Shown here piece by piece: positions 1 through 5,797 of a DNA stretch of 7,673 nucleotides (position 1 is the stretch's first letter; each line of letters opens with the position of its first letter). The stretch lies in NCBI GenBank assembly GCA_021796155.1, contig JAJYOO010000102.1, forward strand, positions 1 through 7,673. The letters are read 5' to 3'. The position numbers and the translations under genes were made by a program. This DNA comes from Chloroflexota bacterium. Lineage in GTDB: Bacteria > Chloroflexota > Anaerolineae > Anaerolineales > Villigracilaceae. The notes beneath the pieces are model-generated. The model saw nothing but the letters and a program-made list of their open reading frames with translations. It was not told the DNA's origin and ran no database searches.

Positions 1-2
1 GC

Positions 3-188
3 TTTGGTCAGCGTTGGCTGGATGCTGTTCGCGAGAAAGTCCGCCAGGCGACACTTTCAAAACTTGCAGAGAGCACAAGCATCGAAATTGCCAAACTGGA
101 TTACCGCGGTTGCATGTTGGGGGCCTCCGCTTTGAATTTGCTGGATGGCTACTCTCTTTTATTTACGCAGGAACCAATTCTCGAATGA
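3..188 (+). CDS. ROK-family protein, C-terminal fragment (likely NagC-type regulator or sugar kinase)
   Basis: This is the 3' end of a gene that begins before the window. The frame opening at position 3 reads 61 residues to a TGA at 186-188. It starts FGQRWLDAVREKV and has the segment YRGCMLGASALNLLDGY near its end. An amphipathic helix, then a short strand, then a [LM]-L-G-A-[AS]-A-L helix is the usual ending of ROK proteins (NagC/XylR regulators and ROK sugar kinases), where it closes the second lobe of the fold. The part that would separate regulator from kinase (an N-terminal helix-turn-helix) lies outside the window, so the choice is open. A regulator is plausible because it heads a sugar-uptake cluster. 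Its stop overlaps the next start as ATGA (185-188), which suggests one transcript and coupled translation. Confidence 0.72.
   Translation, partial: FGQRWLDAVREKVRQATLSKLAESTSIEIAKLDYRGCMLGASALNLLDGYSLLFTQEPILE
169..173 (+). promoter_or_regulatory. Ribosome binding site for the ROK-like gene (decides its start)
   Basis: AGGAA lies 11 nt upstream of ATG 185 and inside the end of the preceding gene. It supports a start at 185, where the ATG also overlaps the upstream TGA. An in-frame ATG further upstream at position 14 would need about 57 residues that run out of frame over a good ROK C-terminus. Confidence 0.5.
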
Positions 189-1597
189 GGAATGCGGCCT
201 TGTCTTCAATGTTGAATCTTGCCAGGCCTGTTTTTGCCCCTCCGCTGGATGGAGATTTCCGTCCGGCAGTTTTGGCGAATCGAGCATTTGAAAAAACTGT
301 GCGAGCAAGCGGGGCTGTTCCTTTGCTCATTGGATTGGAACGAGCCGATCATCAAATTTCTGTTCATGAAACATTGGTGTTTCCAGAAGATCATCCGCAA
401 GCCGTTGAGAATTTGCATTATGTTGAGAGACTGGTGAAGTTTCTGCTCTGGCAGCGCGGCGGACACAGACTTTATATCGGTGGGCCGAAATCAATCGGCG
501 AGTATATTCGCAAGGTTTACAGCACCGATGGCGAACGTCAATTTGATTTTCGCTTCATGGGCGAACAGGTTTATGAGAAGCCATTTTCGGTCATTGCTTG
601 CGAGCCGGATGAAGTGCCCGCTTCGCGCGAGGCCGGACAGCGGCTTGGCCGCCATTTAGACGGCTGCCGCATCGGCTTTGACCTCGGCGCCTCGGACCGC
701 AAAGCCAGTGCGGTGGTGGATGGAGAAGTTGTCTACAGCGAGGAAGTGGTTTGGGAGCCGCGCAAGCACGCGGATCCCGCGTATCACTATCAGCAGATTC
801 TCACAGCTTTGAAAACGGCGGCCGCTAAAATGTCCCGCGTGGACGCGATTGGTGGAAGCTCCGCGGGCATCTATATCAATAATCGTCCGATGGTGGCTTC
901 GTTGTTTCGATCTGTTCCCGCGAATCGCTTTGATGAAATCCGCGATCTGTTTTTGCGAATCCAAAAAGAAATGAACGTGCCGCTGGAAGTCATCAACGAT
1001 GGCGATGTGACGGCGCTGGCTGGCTCGATGTCCATCGAAGATAACGGCATTCTGGGCATTGCGCTTGGCTCGAGCGAGGCCGCGGGTTATGTGGATATGA
1101 ACGGACACATCACGGGCTGGTTGAACGAATTGGCATTTGCGCCGATTGATGACAACCCATCTGCGTCTGTTGAGGAATGGTCTGGGGATCGCGGCTGCGG
1201 CGCGTCGTATTTTTCGCAGCAATGTGTTTTTCGACTTGCGCCCAAAGCCGGAATTGAAATTCCATCCGAATTGACTGACGCGGACAAACTCACATTTGTT
1301 CAGGATAAATTGGAAACGGGACATGAAGGCGCGATCAAGATATGGCAGAGCATGGGAATTTATCTTGGTTACGGACTCACACATTACGCTGATTTTTATG
1401 ACATCAAACATGTTTTGATTTTGGGACGCTGCACATCGGGACGCGGCGGCGATTTATTGCTCGAAGGCGCGAAAAATGTTTTGAAATCTGAGTTTCCCGA
1501 CCTGGCAGAACGCGTTCAACTTCATTTGCCTGATGAAAAAATCCGGCGCATTGGACAATCCGTTGCCGCAGCAAGTTTGCCATCTTTGAATTCGTAG
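185..1597 (+). CDS. Atypical ROK-family protein with a ~160-residue N-terminal extension
   Basis: A 470-residue soluble protein with no signal peptide or membrane segment. From about residue 160 it follows the ROK layout. GFDLGASDRK (164-173) stands where ROK proteins carry the first phosphate motif (D-x-G-G-T). INDGD (270-274) stands at the N-D-A-N site, with D272 as candidate catalytic base. GIALGSSEAAG (291-301) stands at the second phosphate motif (G-T-G-x-G). DRGCGASYFSQQC (335-347) resembles the ROK cysteine region, and LILGR (411-415) precedes the final helices. Residues 1-160 are not found in ordinary ROK kinases (about 300 aa). They include ERLVKFLLWQRGG (81-93) and IGGPKSIGEYIR (98-109), and I cannot assign them to a family. 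The start is ATG 185, overlapping the upstream stop; ATG 209 (MLNLARP) is a possible alternative. The protein could be a GlcNAc/glucosamine kinase, a sugar sensor, or a non-catalytic ROK fold; altered phosphate motifs make the activity uncertain. The PIG-L gene follows after 11 nt. Confidence 0.82.
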   Translation: MRNAALSSMLNLARPVFAPPLDGDFRPAVLANRAFEKTVRASGAVPLLIGLERADHQISVHETLVFPEDHPQAVENLHYVERLVKFLLWQRGGHRLYIGGPKSIGEYIRKVYSTDGERQFDFRFMGEQVYEKPFSVIACEPDEVPASREAGQRLGRHLDGCRIGFDLGASDRKASAVVDGEVVYSEEVVWEPRKHADPAYHYQQILTALKTAAAKMSRVDAIGGSSAGIYINNRPMVASLFRSVPANRFDEIRDLFLRIQKEMNVPLEVINDGDVTALAGSMSIEDNGILGIALGSSEAAGYVDMNGHITGWLNELAFAPIDDNPSASVEEWSGDRGCGASYFSQQCVFRLAPKAGIEIPSELTDADKLTFVQDKLETGHEGAIKIWQSMGIYLGYGLTHYADFYDIKHVLILGRCTSGRGGDLLLEGAKNVLKSEFPDLAERVQLHLPDEKIRRIGQSVAAASLPSLNS

Positions 1598-1608
1598 ACA
1601 GGACGATT

Positions 1609-2457
1609 ATGCGTTTTCATCTCGACACGTCAGAAGTTTTTATCCCTGATCAAATGCCCGCCGAACAGGCATTGGCGCGCACGACTCACCTGTGTGTTTC
1701 CGCACATCAAGATGATATTGAAATCATGGCAGCTCGCCCGATCCTGGAATGCTTCCAGCAAAAGGATAAATGGTTCACCGGCGCGGTCGTTACCGATGGA
1801 CGCGGTTCGCCGCGCGATGGTTTGTATAAAGATTACTCGGATGAGGAGATGCGGCTGGTTCGATTCACGGAACAGCGCAAGGCGGCAATTGTCGGCGAAT
1901 ATGCGGCGCAAGTTATGTTGGATTATCCAAGCAAAATTGTGAAGGACGTGTCGAGAAAAGAGCCGGTTGATGACCTGGTCGCATTGCTTGATGCCGCCAA
2001 TCCCGAATTTGTTTATACACACAATCTTGCCGACAAACACGATACACATGTGAGCGTCGCATTGAGAGTCATCGCTGCAATTCGCGGCCTGCCAATGGAA
2101 AAACGCCCGAAAAAACTGTTCGGGTGTGAGGTCTGGCGCGCACTGGATTGGATGGCGGATTCCGATAAGTCGCCGATGGACGTTTCCGAGCACGAGAATT
2201 TGCAGGCCGCTTTGTTGGGTGTTTTTGATTCGCAGATTGCGGGCGGTAAACGCTATGACCTGGCTTCGATGGGACGCCGCCGTGCAAACGCCACGTATTT
2301 CGAAACGCATGGCGTGGATTTGACTACGGGCCTTTCCTATTGCATGGATATGACGCTGTTGATCGAAAACGATAAATTGGACCTGTTGGAATTTGTTCGC
2401 GGACTTATTCAGCATTTTGATCAAGATGTGAGCGAGCGTATTCTCAGAGTCGGTTGA
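1609..2457 (+). CDS. PIG-L/LmbE-family zinc-dependent deacetylase
   Basis: A 282-residue cytoplasmic protein without a signal peptide. AHQDDIE (32-38) is the family motif AHPDDE with Gln for Pro. By analogy with MshB, H33 and D36 would bind zinc and D35 would be the catalytic base. VVTDGRGSP (60-68) and EQRKAAIVG (88-96) match the conserved second strand and the E-x-x-x-A-A-x-x-L-G helix. NLADKHDTHV (139-148) matches the downstream H-P-D-H motif, with H147 as third zinc ligand and H144 as helper acid. PIG-L enzymes remove N-acetyl groups from GlcNAc-containing molecules (GlcNAc-PI, mycothiol and bacillithiol precursors, diacetylchitobiose). Beside an amino-sugar transporter, a GlcNAc or chitobiose deacetylase role is likely, but the exact substrate is inference. 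The segment NLQAALLGVFDSQIAGGKRY (197-216) is a distinctive C-terminal region. AGGA at 1600-1603 precedes ATG 1609 by 5 nt. It probably shares a transcript with the ROK-like gene. Confidence 0.9.
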   Translation: MRFHLDTSEVFIPDQMPAEQALARTTHLCVSAHQDDIEIMAARPILECFQQKDKWFTGAVVTDGRGSPRDGLYKDYSDEEMRLVRFTEQRKAAIVGEYAAQVMLDYPSKIVKDVSRKEPVDDLVALLDAANPEFVYTHNLADKHDTHVSVALRVIAAIRGLPMEKRPKKLFGCEVWRALDWMADSDKSPMDVSEHENLQAALLGVFDSQIAGGKRYDLASMGRRRANATYFETHGVDLTTGLSYCMDMTLLIENDKLDLLEFVRGLIQHFDQDVSERILRVG

Positions 2458-2577
2458 ATGCCTGCAAATTTCCTTATTCGTCCCGAATGCCCAACGAAAG
2501 GAGGATGAGCAAAAAGACGCCTTTCCTGCCAATCCGTTATTCAAGACCGGTCAAACAAAATTAAAAGGAGAAGAAAC
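2458..2577 (+). other. Intergenic region before the transporter genes
   Basis: This 120-nt gap separates the ROK/PIG-L pair from the transporter block and is the most likely place for an internal promoter or operator. I see no convincing -35/-10 pair and no U-tract terminator. Small elements present are a palindrome GACCGGTC (2535-2542), a GAAAGG/CCTTTC inverted repeat (2496-2501 and 2520-2525, 18-nt loop, weak), and a perfect AAAGGAGG (2497-2504) placed directly against an ATG (2505). That ATG opens a 19-codon reading frame ending at TAA 2562-2564. A 16-codon frame from ATG 2458 ends at TGA 2506-2508, overlapping that ATG. Neither short frame is supported as a gene. Confidence 0.5.
2563..2570 (+). 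promoter_or_regulatory. Strong Shine-Dalgarno of the binding-protein gene
   Basis: AAAAGGAG sits 7 nt upstream of ATG 2578. It is the best-placed ribosome site in the window and fits the high expression expected of a solute-binding protein relative to its permeases. It fixes the start so that the lipoprotein signal begins at residue 1. Confidence 0.75.
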
Positions 2578-3981
2578 ATGCGAACTAAAATTTTTGCGAT
2601 GCTGGCTCTGCTCGGCATTTTGCTGACGGCTTGCGGCCCTGCAGCTGTAGCAACCCCACAGGTTGTGACTCAGCAGGTCATCCAGACTCAAATCGTCGAG
2701 GTGACCCCCACTCCGGGTCCCAATCCCGAAGCGGTTATTCCGAATGTCGAACCGAATGCGACGATCACATTCTGGACATATTATCTGTCCCCGACTTTCG
2801 ATGATTACATCAAAAGCACCATTGCCCGCTTCAATCAGGCTTATCCTGGTGTAACGGTCAAATGGGAAGATCATCAGGCAACCTTCCAACAGGATTTGAA
2901 CAATGCGTTTGCCGCAGGCAATGCGCCGGACGTGATTAACCTGTCTGTAGGCGAAGGCTGGGTCAGCGATTACGCAACCCAGGGTTTGCTGCTTCCGCTG
3001 GATGACAAAGTTCCGCAGAGTGTAAAGGATATGTATTTCCCCGGCTTGTGGAAGGAACAACTGGTCAAAGGTGTCAACTATCAATTCCCGTGGTATCAAA
3101 GCATCCCGGTTGAGCTTATCAATACGCAGATTTACACCGGAACACCGCAAACAGACGCAAGCGGCAACGTGACCTACACGGGCGGGGCGGGGTTGAAGGT
3201 GGAAGATTTTCCGAAGACAATTGACGGCCTTCCTGCGCTTTGCCAGACGATCAAAGATAAGACCGGAACGCTTTGCGATATCCGCTTGAGCGTGAACGAT
3301 CTTCTATCGCAGATGGTTTATGAGGGCAATGTAAAAGTCATCAGCGATGACGGCAAGCAATTCACGTTCAACTCACCGGATGCGGTAAAGTGGCTTCAAA
3401 TGTACGTGGATATGGTCAAGGCTGGAACTGTTGATAAGACCGCGCTCCTGACCGATCAAGACCGTGTCGCACTCGATTTGTTTGAGAGCGGCAAGGCGGC
3501 TTTCTTCCAGACGGCTCCGAACTTGATCCGTGATGTGCGCGCGAATAATCCGGGTCTGTATGGTTATTTGGCTGTCGCGCCCCTGCCTTTAGGAAAGTCT
3601 GGCGTGATTGCCAAGGGTTCAATGGGCATCTCTGTCAACGCGAAGACCAAATATCCAAATGCGTCCATCGCACTGGCGCAGTTCTTCACCAATCCGAAGA
3701 GCATGTTGGAATTTGCGAAGATCGTCTCCATCTATCCATCCACTCCAGCTTCCTACGACGATCCGTTCTTCTCAGCCAAACCGGTTGCGATCGAAGACAG
3801 CGCCAAACCGCTTGCGAAGGGCATCGTTGCCACGTATGCCGACATCGTGCCGACCATCCCGCACAAGACCGACGTTAACACAATCGTTCTAAATGCGATT
3901 CAGCAAGCTTTGTTCAACGGTGTTGATCCGCAAACCGCGTTGAACGACGCAGTTACGAAAGCCAACGCACTACTTCCGTAA
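2578..3981 (+). CDS. ABC transporter sugar-binding lipoprotein (CUT1/family 1 extracellular)
   Basis: A 467-residue solute-binding protein that would capture sugar outside the membrane and deliver it to the two permeases encoded next. It begins with a short basic N-terminus (MRTK), a hydrophobic core and the lipobox LTAC (16-19), so C19 should be lipidated. Residues 20-50 form a flexible Thr/Val/Gln/Pro linker ending in TPTPGP, typical of Chloroflexota binding proteins. The mature domain starts at ITFWTYY (63-69). FDDYIKSTIARFNQAYPGVT (74-93) and AGNAPDVINL (113-122) are family 1 hallmarks, as is the later GKAAFFQ (305-311). C222 and C233 are the only cysteines besides C19 and could form a disulfide (inference). 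Aromatic residues (W66, Y68, Y69, W128, W172, Y173) could line the sugar site. The substrate cannot be read from sequence; neighbours suggest GlcNAc oligosaccharides. A stem-loop follows the gene. Confidence 0.93.
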   Translation: MRTKIFAMLALLGILLTACGPAAVATPQVVTQQVIQTQIVEVTPTPGPNPEAVIPNVEPNATITFWTYYLSPTFDDYIKSTIARFNQAYPGVTVKWEDHQATFQQDLNNAFAAGNAPDVINLSVGEGWVSDYATQGLLLPLDDKVPQSVKDMYFPGLWKEQLVKGVNYQFPWYQSIPVELINTQIYTGTPQTDASGNVTYTGGAGLKVEDFPKTIDGLPALCQTIKDKTGTLCDIRLSVNDLLSQMVYEGNVKVISDDGKQFTFNSPDAVKWLQMYVDMVKAGTVDKTALLTDQDRVALDLFESGKAAFFQTAPNLIRDVRANNPGLYGYLAVAPLPLGKSGVIAKGSMGISVNAKTKYPNASIALAQFFTNPKSMLEFAKIVSIYPSTPASYDDPFFSAKPVAIEDSAKPLAKGIVATYADIVPTIPHKTDVNTIVLNAIQQALFNGVDPQTALNDAVTKANALLP

Positions 3982-3998
3982 CGCACGAGGATAATACG

Positions 3999-4004
3999 AT
4001 GTAA
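3999..4004 (+). other. Start-stop element ATGTAA with its own Shine-Dalgarno
   Basis: An ATG immediately followed by TAA lies 17 nt after the binding-protein stop, with GAGGA (3987-3991) 7 nt upstream of it. A minimal reading frame of this kind could hold an initiating ribosome just before the stem-loop that begins at 4007. It could equally be chance; only the layout supports it. Confidence 0.25.
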
Positions 4005-4006
4005 TC

Positions 4007-4040
4007 GGCTGGCCTTCTTTTGTTCTTGAGAGGGCCAGCC
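4007..4040 (+). promoter_or_regulatory. Intercistronic RNA stem-loop between binding-protein and permease genes
   Basis: GGCTGGCC (4007-4014) pairs perfectly with GGCCAGCC (4033-4040). The stem continues through 4015-4019 with 4028-4032 (U-G, U-A, C-G, U-A, U-G), giving 13 pairs around an 8-nt loop (4020-4027). No run of T follows, so it does not look like a full rho-independent terminator. Stem-loops at this position, as between malE and malF, are known to protect the binding-protein message and lower permease expression; that role here is inference. The stem ends 5 nt before the permease ribosome site and leaves it free. Confidence 0.75.
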
Positions 4041-4045
4041 CAAAC

Positions 4046-4050
4046 GGAGA
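4046..4050 (+). promoter_or_regulatory. Ribosome binding site deciding the first permease start
   Basis: GGAGA lies 5 nt upstream of ATG 4056. This favours ATG 4056 over a TTG at 4020, which would lie in the loop of the stem-loop and lacks a ribosome site. The same nine bases, ACGGAGACT, precede both permease starts (4044-4052 and 4917-4925). Confidence 0.6.
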
Positions 4051-4055
4051 CTCGC

Positions 4056-4934
4056 ATGGGCAAAAAATTTATGTTCACTCCGTACCTTTTTCTAACACCT
4101 GCCTTGCTCGTGATCGGCGTCTTTGTTTTGTATCCCATCGTGGCGGTGATCTATTACAGCTTCACCGATTACAGTATTGTGACTCCGCCCATCTGGACTG
4201 GATTAAAGAATTACCAGCAATTGATTCACGATACTGTATTTTGGCAGGCTCTCGCACATTCATTCATCTATTTGCTCGTCACGCCCGTTTTGATTTTTCT
4301 GTGCATTATCCTTGCAATTATTGTCAATCGAAAACTTCCCGGCATCAATGCTTTTCGCGCACTTTATTACATCCCGGTGATCAGCGGCAGCATCGCGGTA
4401 GGAATTTCGTGGAAACTCATGCTGGATACAAACGGCCTGCTCAACGGTCTCCTGCTTTCATTGGGCTGGATCAAGGAACCGATCCAGTGGCTTGCCGAGC
4501 CAGCTTACACACTTCCAATTGCAATGTTGCTGACCACCTGGATGGGACTCGGCTATTACATGATGATCTTTCTGGCCGGACTCCAGAACATTTCCGAGGA
4601 TTTATATGACGCGGCGGTGATTGACGGATGCAATGCGTGGCAGAAACATTGGCACGTTTCTGTTCCCGGACTTCGGCCGCAGATCACGTTCGTTGCGGTG
4701 ATTTCGAGTCTCGCCGCGCTGGAAGTGTTCAATGAAATTTATATTTTGACCGGCGGCCTGGGCGGAATTCTAAATAGTGGTGTCACGATGGTGTTTTATT
4801 TATGGCAGCAGGCTTTCAAATATCATCACGCTGGAATGGCATCCGCGATTGCGATGGTGCTTTTGATAATTACCCTCGCTTTCTCCATTGCAAATATCCG
4901 GCTGCTGGAGAGCGGCACGGAGACTGAGTCATGA
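4056..4934 (+). CDS. ABC sugar transporter permease, MalF/UgpA type
   Basis: A 292-residue inner-membrane protein of the usual length for this subfamily. Six hydrophobic segments are visible at about residues 9-35, 67-90, 101-122, 151-176, 209-231 and 256-281. The cytoplasmic EAA loop, which docks on the ATPase, is at about 181-205: EDLYDAAVIDGCNAWQKHWH followed by VSVPGLRP. The DAAxxDG core is kept, with Cys replacing the common Ala after Gly. YILTGGLGG (229-237) corresponds to the L-T-G-G-G-P segment of the family. It should form a heterodimer with the next product and receive sugar from the upstream lipoprotein. It is separated from that gene by a stem-loop, so a lower level than the binding protein is expected. 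Its stop overlaps the next start (ATGA, 4931-4934), indicating coupled translation. Substrate is inferred only from context. Confidence 0.93.
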   Translation: MGKKFMFTPYLFLTPALLVIGVFVLYPIVAVIYYSFTDYSIVTPPIWTGLKNYQQLIHDTVFWQALAHSFIYLLVTPVLIFLCIILAIIVNRKLPGINAFRALYYIPVISGSIAVGISWKLMLDTNGLLNGLLLSLGWIKEPIQWLAEPAYTLPIAMLLTTWMGLGYYMMIFLAGLQNISEDLYDAAVIDGCNAWQKHWHVSVPGLRPQITFVAVISSLAALEVFNEIYILTGGLGGILNSGVTMVFYLWQQAFKYHHAGMASAIAMVLLIITLAFSIANIRLLESGTETES

Positions 4935-5797
4935 ACCGCACACAGGCGAAAACTCCGCGCCCCCGCATAAGAACTCGCCGGGTTTTTGAAACCATTTTTT
5001 GGTACATCGTCCTGTGCGTGATTGCCGTTGTAACTGTCTTTCCATTTGTTTGGGTGATAACCACCTCGCTCAAGGGACCGCAGGATTCGGTGGCCGCCAT
5101 TCCACTGCAATTGCTTCCACAACATCCGACTTTTGCAAATTATGTGCGGGTTTGGAATCAATTGCCGGTTGGAAATTTCTTTATCAACAGCATTGTTGTG
5201 GCGGTTGCAACTGTTGTTTTGAATTTGCTCTTTACATCGTTGGCCGCCTACCCATTTGCCAAGATGAACTTCCGCGGACGTGATGCGATTTTCTATTTGC
5301 TGCTGGCAACCTTTATCGTTCCACCGCAATTGACTTACATTCCAAGTTTTATTTTGGCTGTCAACGTTTTCCATTACTACGATTCGATCATTGCTCTGAT
5401 CTTTCCGAGTCTCGCAACCGTCTTTAATATCTTCCTGCTTCGCCAGGCATTCAAAGCCGTGCCAAACGATTTGATTGATGCCGGGCGGATTGACGGCGCA
5501 AGCGAATTGCGGATTTGGTGGAGCATTTTGATGCCGCTGGTTAAACCTTCGCTGGCGACCGTGGCGATCATTACGTTTGTCAATCAATGGAATGACTTCT
5601 TCTGGCCGTCGCTGATGCTTCACACGCGCGAACGCATGACTCTGCAAGTTGGACTTGTAGCTTTGCAGGGAATGTTCGCATCCGATACGCGTGGCGTTGC
5701 GGCAGGCGTGGTCATGACCGTGATCCCAATTTTGATTTTGTTTGTCACGCTTCAACGGCAATTTGTGCGCGGTTTGACCGGCGCGGTGAAAGGATGA
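4931..5797 (+). CDS. ABC sugar transporter permease, MalG/UgpE type
   Basis: A 288-residue inner-membrane subunit, partner of the upstream permease. After a basic cytoplasmic N-terminus (KTPRPRIRTRR, 7-17) six hydrophobic segments appear at about 22-46, 84-110, 118-146, 149-172, 203-226 and 256-277. The EAA loop is well kept at about 178-206: VPNDLIDAGRIDGASELRIW followed by a strand ending MPLVKP. The family marker W-N-D-F-F-W-P is present at 220-226. GGAG at 4919-4922 lies 8 nt before ATG 4931 and inside the upstream gene. No ATPase gene accompanies the pair, so a shared MsmK/UgpC-type ATPase encoded elsewhere would have to energise it (inference from what is absent here). The GH3 gene follows with no gap, so uptake and hydrolysis are probably co-expressed. 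Confidence 0.94.
   Translation: MNRTQAKTPRPRIRTRRVFETIFWYIVLCVIAVVTVFPFVWVITTSLKGPQDSVAAIPLQLLPQHPTFANYVRVWNQLPVGNFFINSIVVAVATVVLNLLFTSLAAYPFAKMNFRGRDAIFYLLLATFIVPPQLTYIPSFILAVNVFHYYDSIIALIFPSLATVFNIFLLRQAFKAVPNDLIDAGRIDGASELRIWWSILMPLVKPSLATVAIITFVNQWNDFFWPSLMLHTRERMTLQVGLVALQGMFASDTRGVAAGVVMTVIPILILFVTLQRQFVRGLTGAVKG
5789..5794 (+). promoter_or_regulatory. Ribosome binding site for the GH3 gene (GTG start)
   Basis: AAAGGA overlaps the end of the permease gene. Two consecutive GTG codons follow at 5798 and 5801; the second has the better 6-nt spacing, so the protein may be one residue shorter than given. An ATG at 5794 is in another frame and stops after seven codons. Confidence 0.5.

Noticed and set aside
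14..184. N-terminal extension of the ROK-like protein from an ATG at 14 (57 more residues)
   Set aside because: The extension is Cys/Arg-rich without family likeness, and the overlapping frame at 3-188 encodes a convincing ROK C-terminus ending in an ATGA overlap at 185.
656..1411. Antisense reading frame opposite the ROK-like gene (251 aa)
   Set aside because: Arg/His/Asn-rich composition with no motif, opposite a well-supported gene.
2496..2525. GAAAGG/CCTTTC inverted repeat as a terminator or operator
   Set aside because: Only 6 bp with an 18-nt loop and no T-run; likely chance.
1630..2544. Long antisense reading frame opposite the PIG-L gene (304 aa)
   Set aside because: The + strand carries clear PIG-L motifs; the antisense product has no recognisable domain and is a by-product of codon usage.
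4007..4040. Rho-independent terminator between binding-protein and permease genes
   Set aside because: The stem is strong but is followed by CAAACGG, not a T-run, and the permeases need the same transcript.
4020..4055. Upstream TTG start for the first permease
   Set aside because: It lies in the loop of the stem-loop, has no ribosome site, and ATG 4056 has GGAGA at good spacing.
4826..5761. Antisense reading frame opposite the second permease (311 aa)
   Set aside because: Highly polar, His/Asn/Gln-rich complement of a membrane protein gene; no domain seen.
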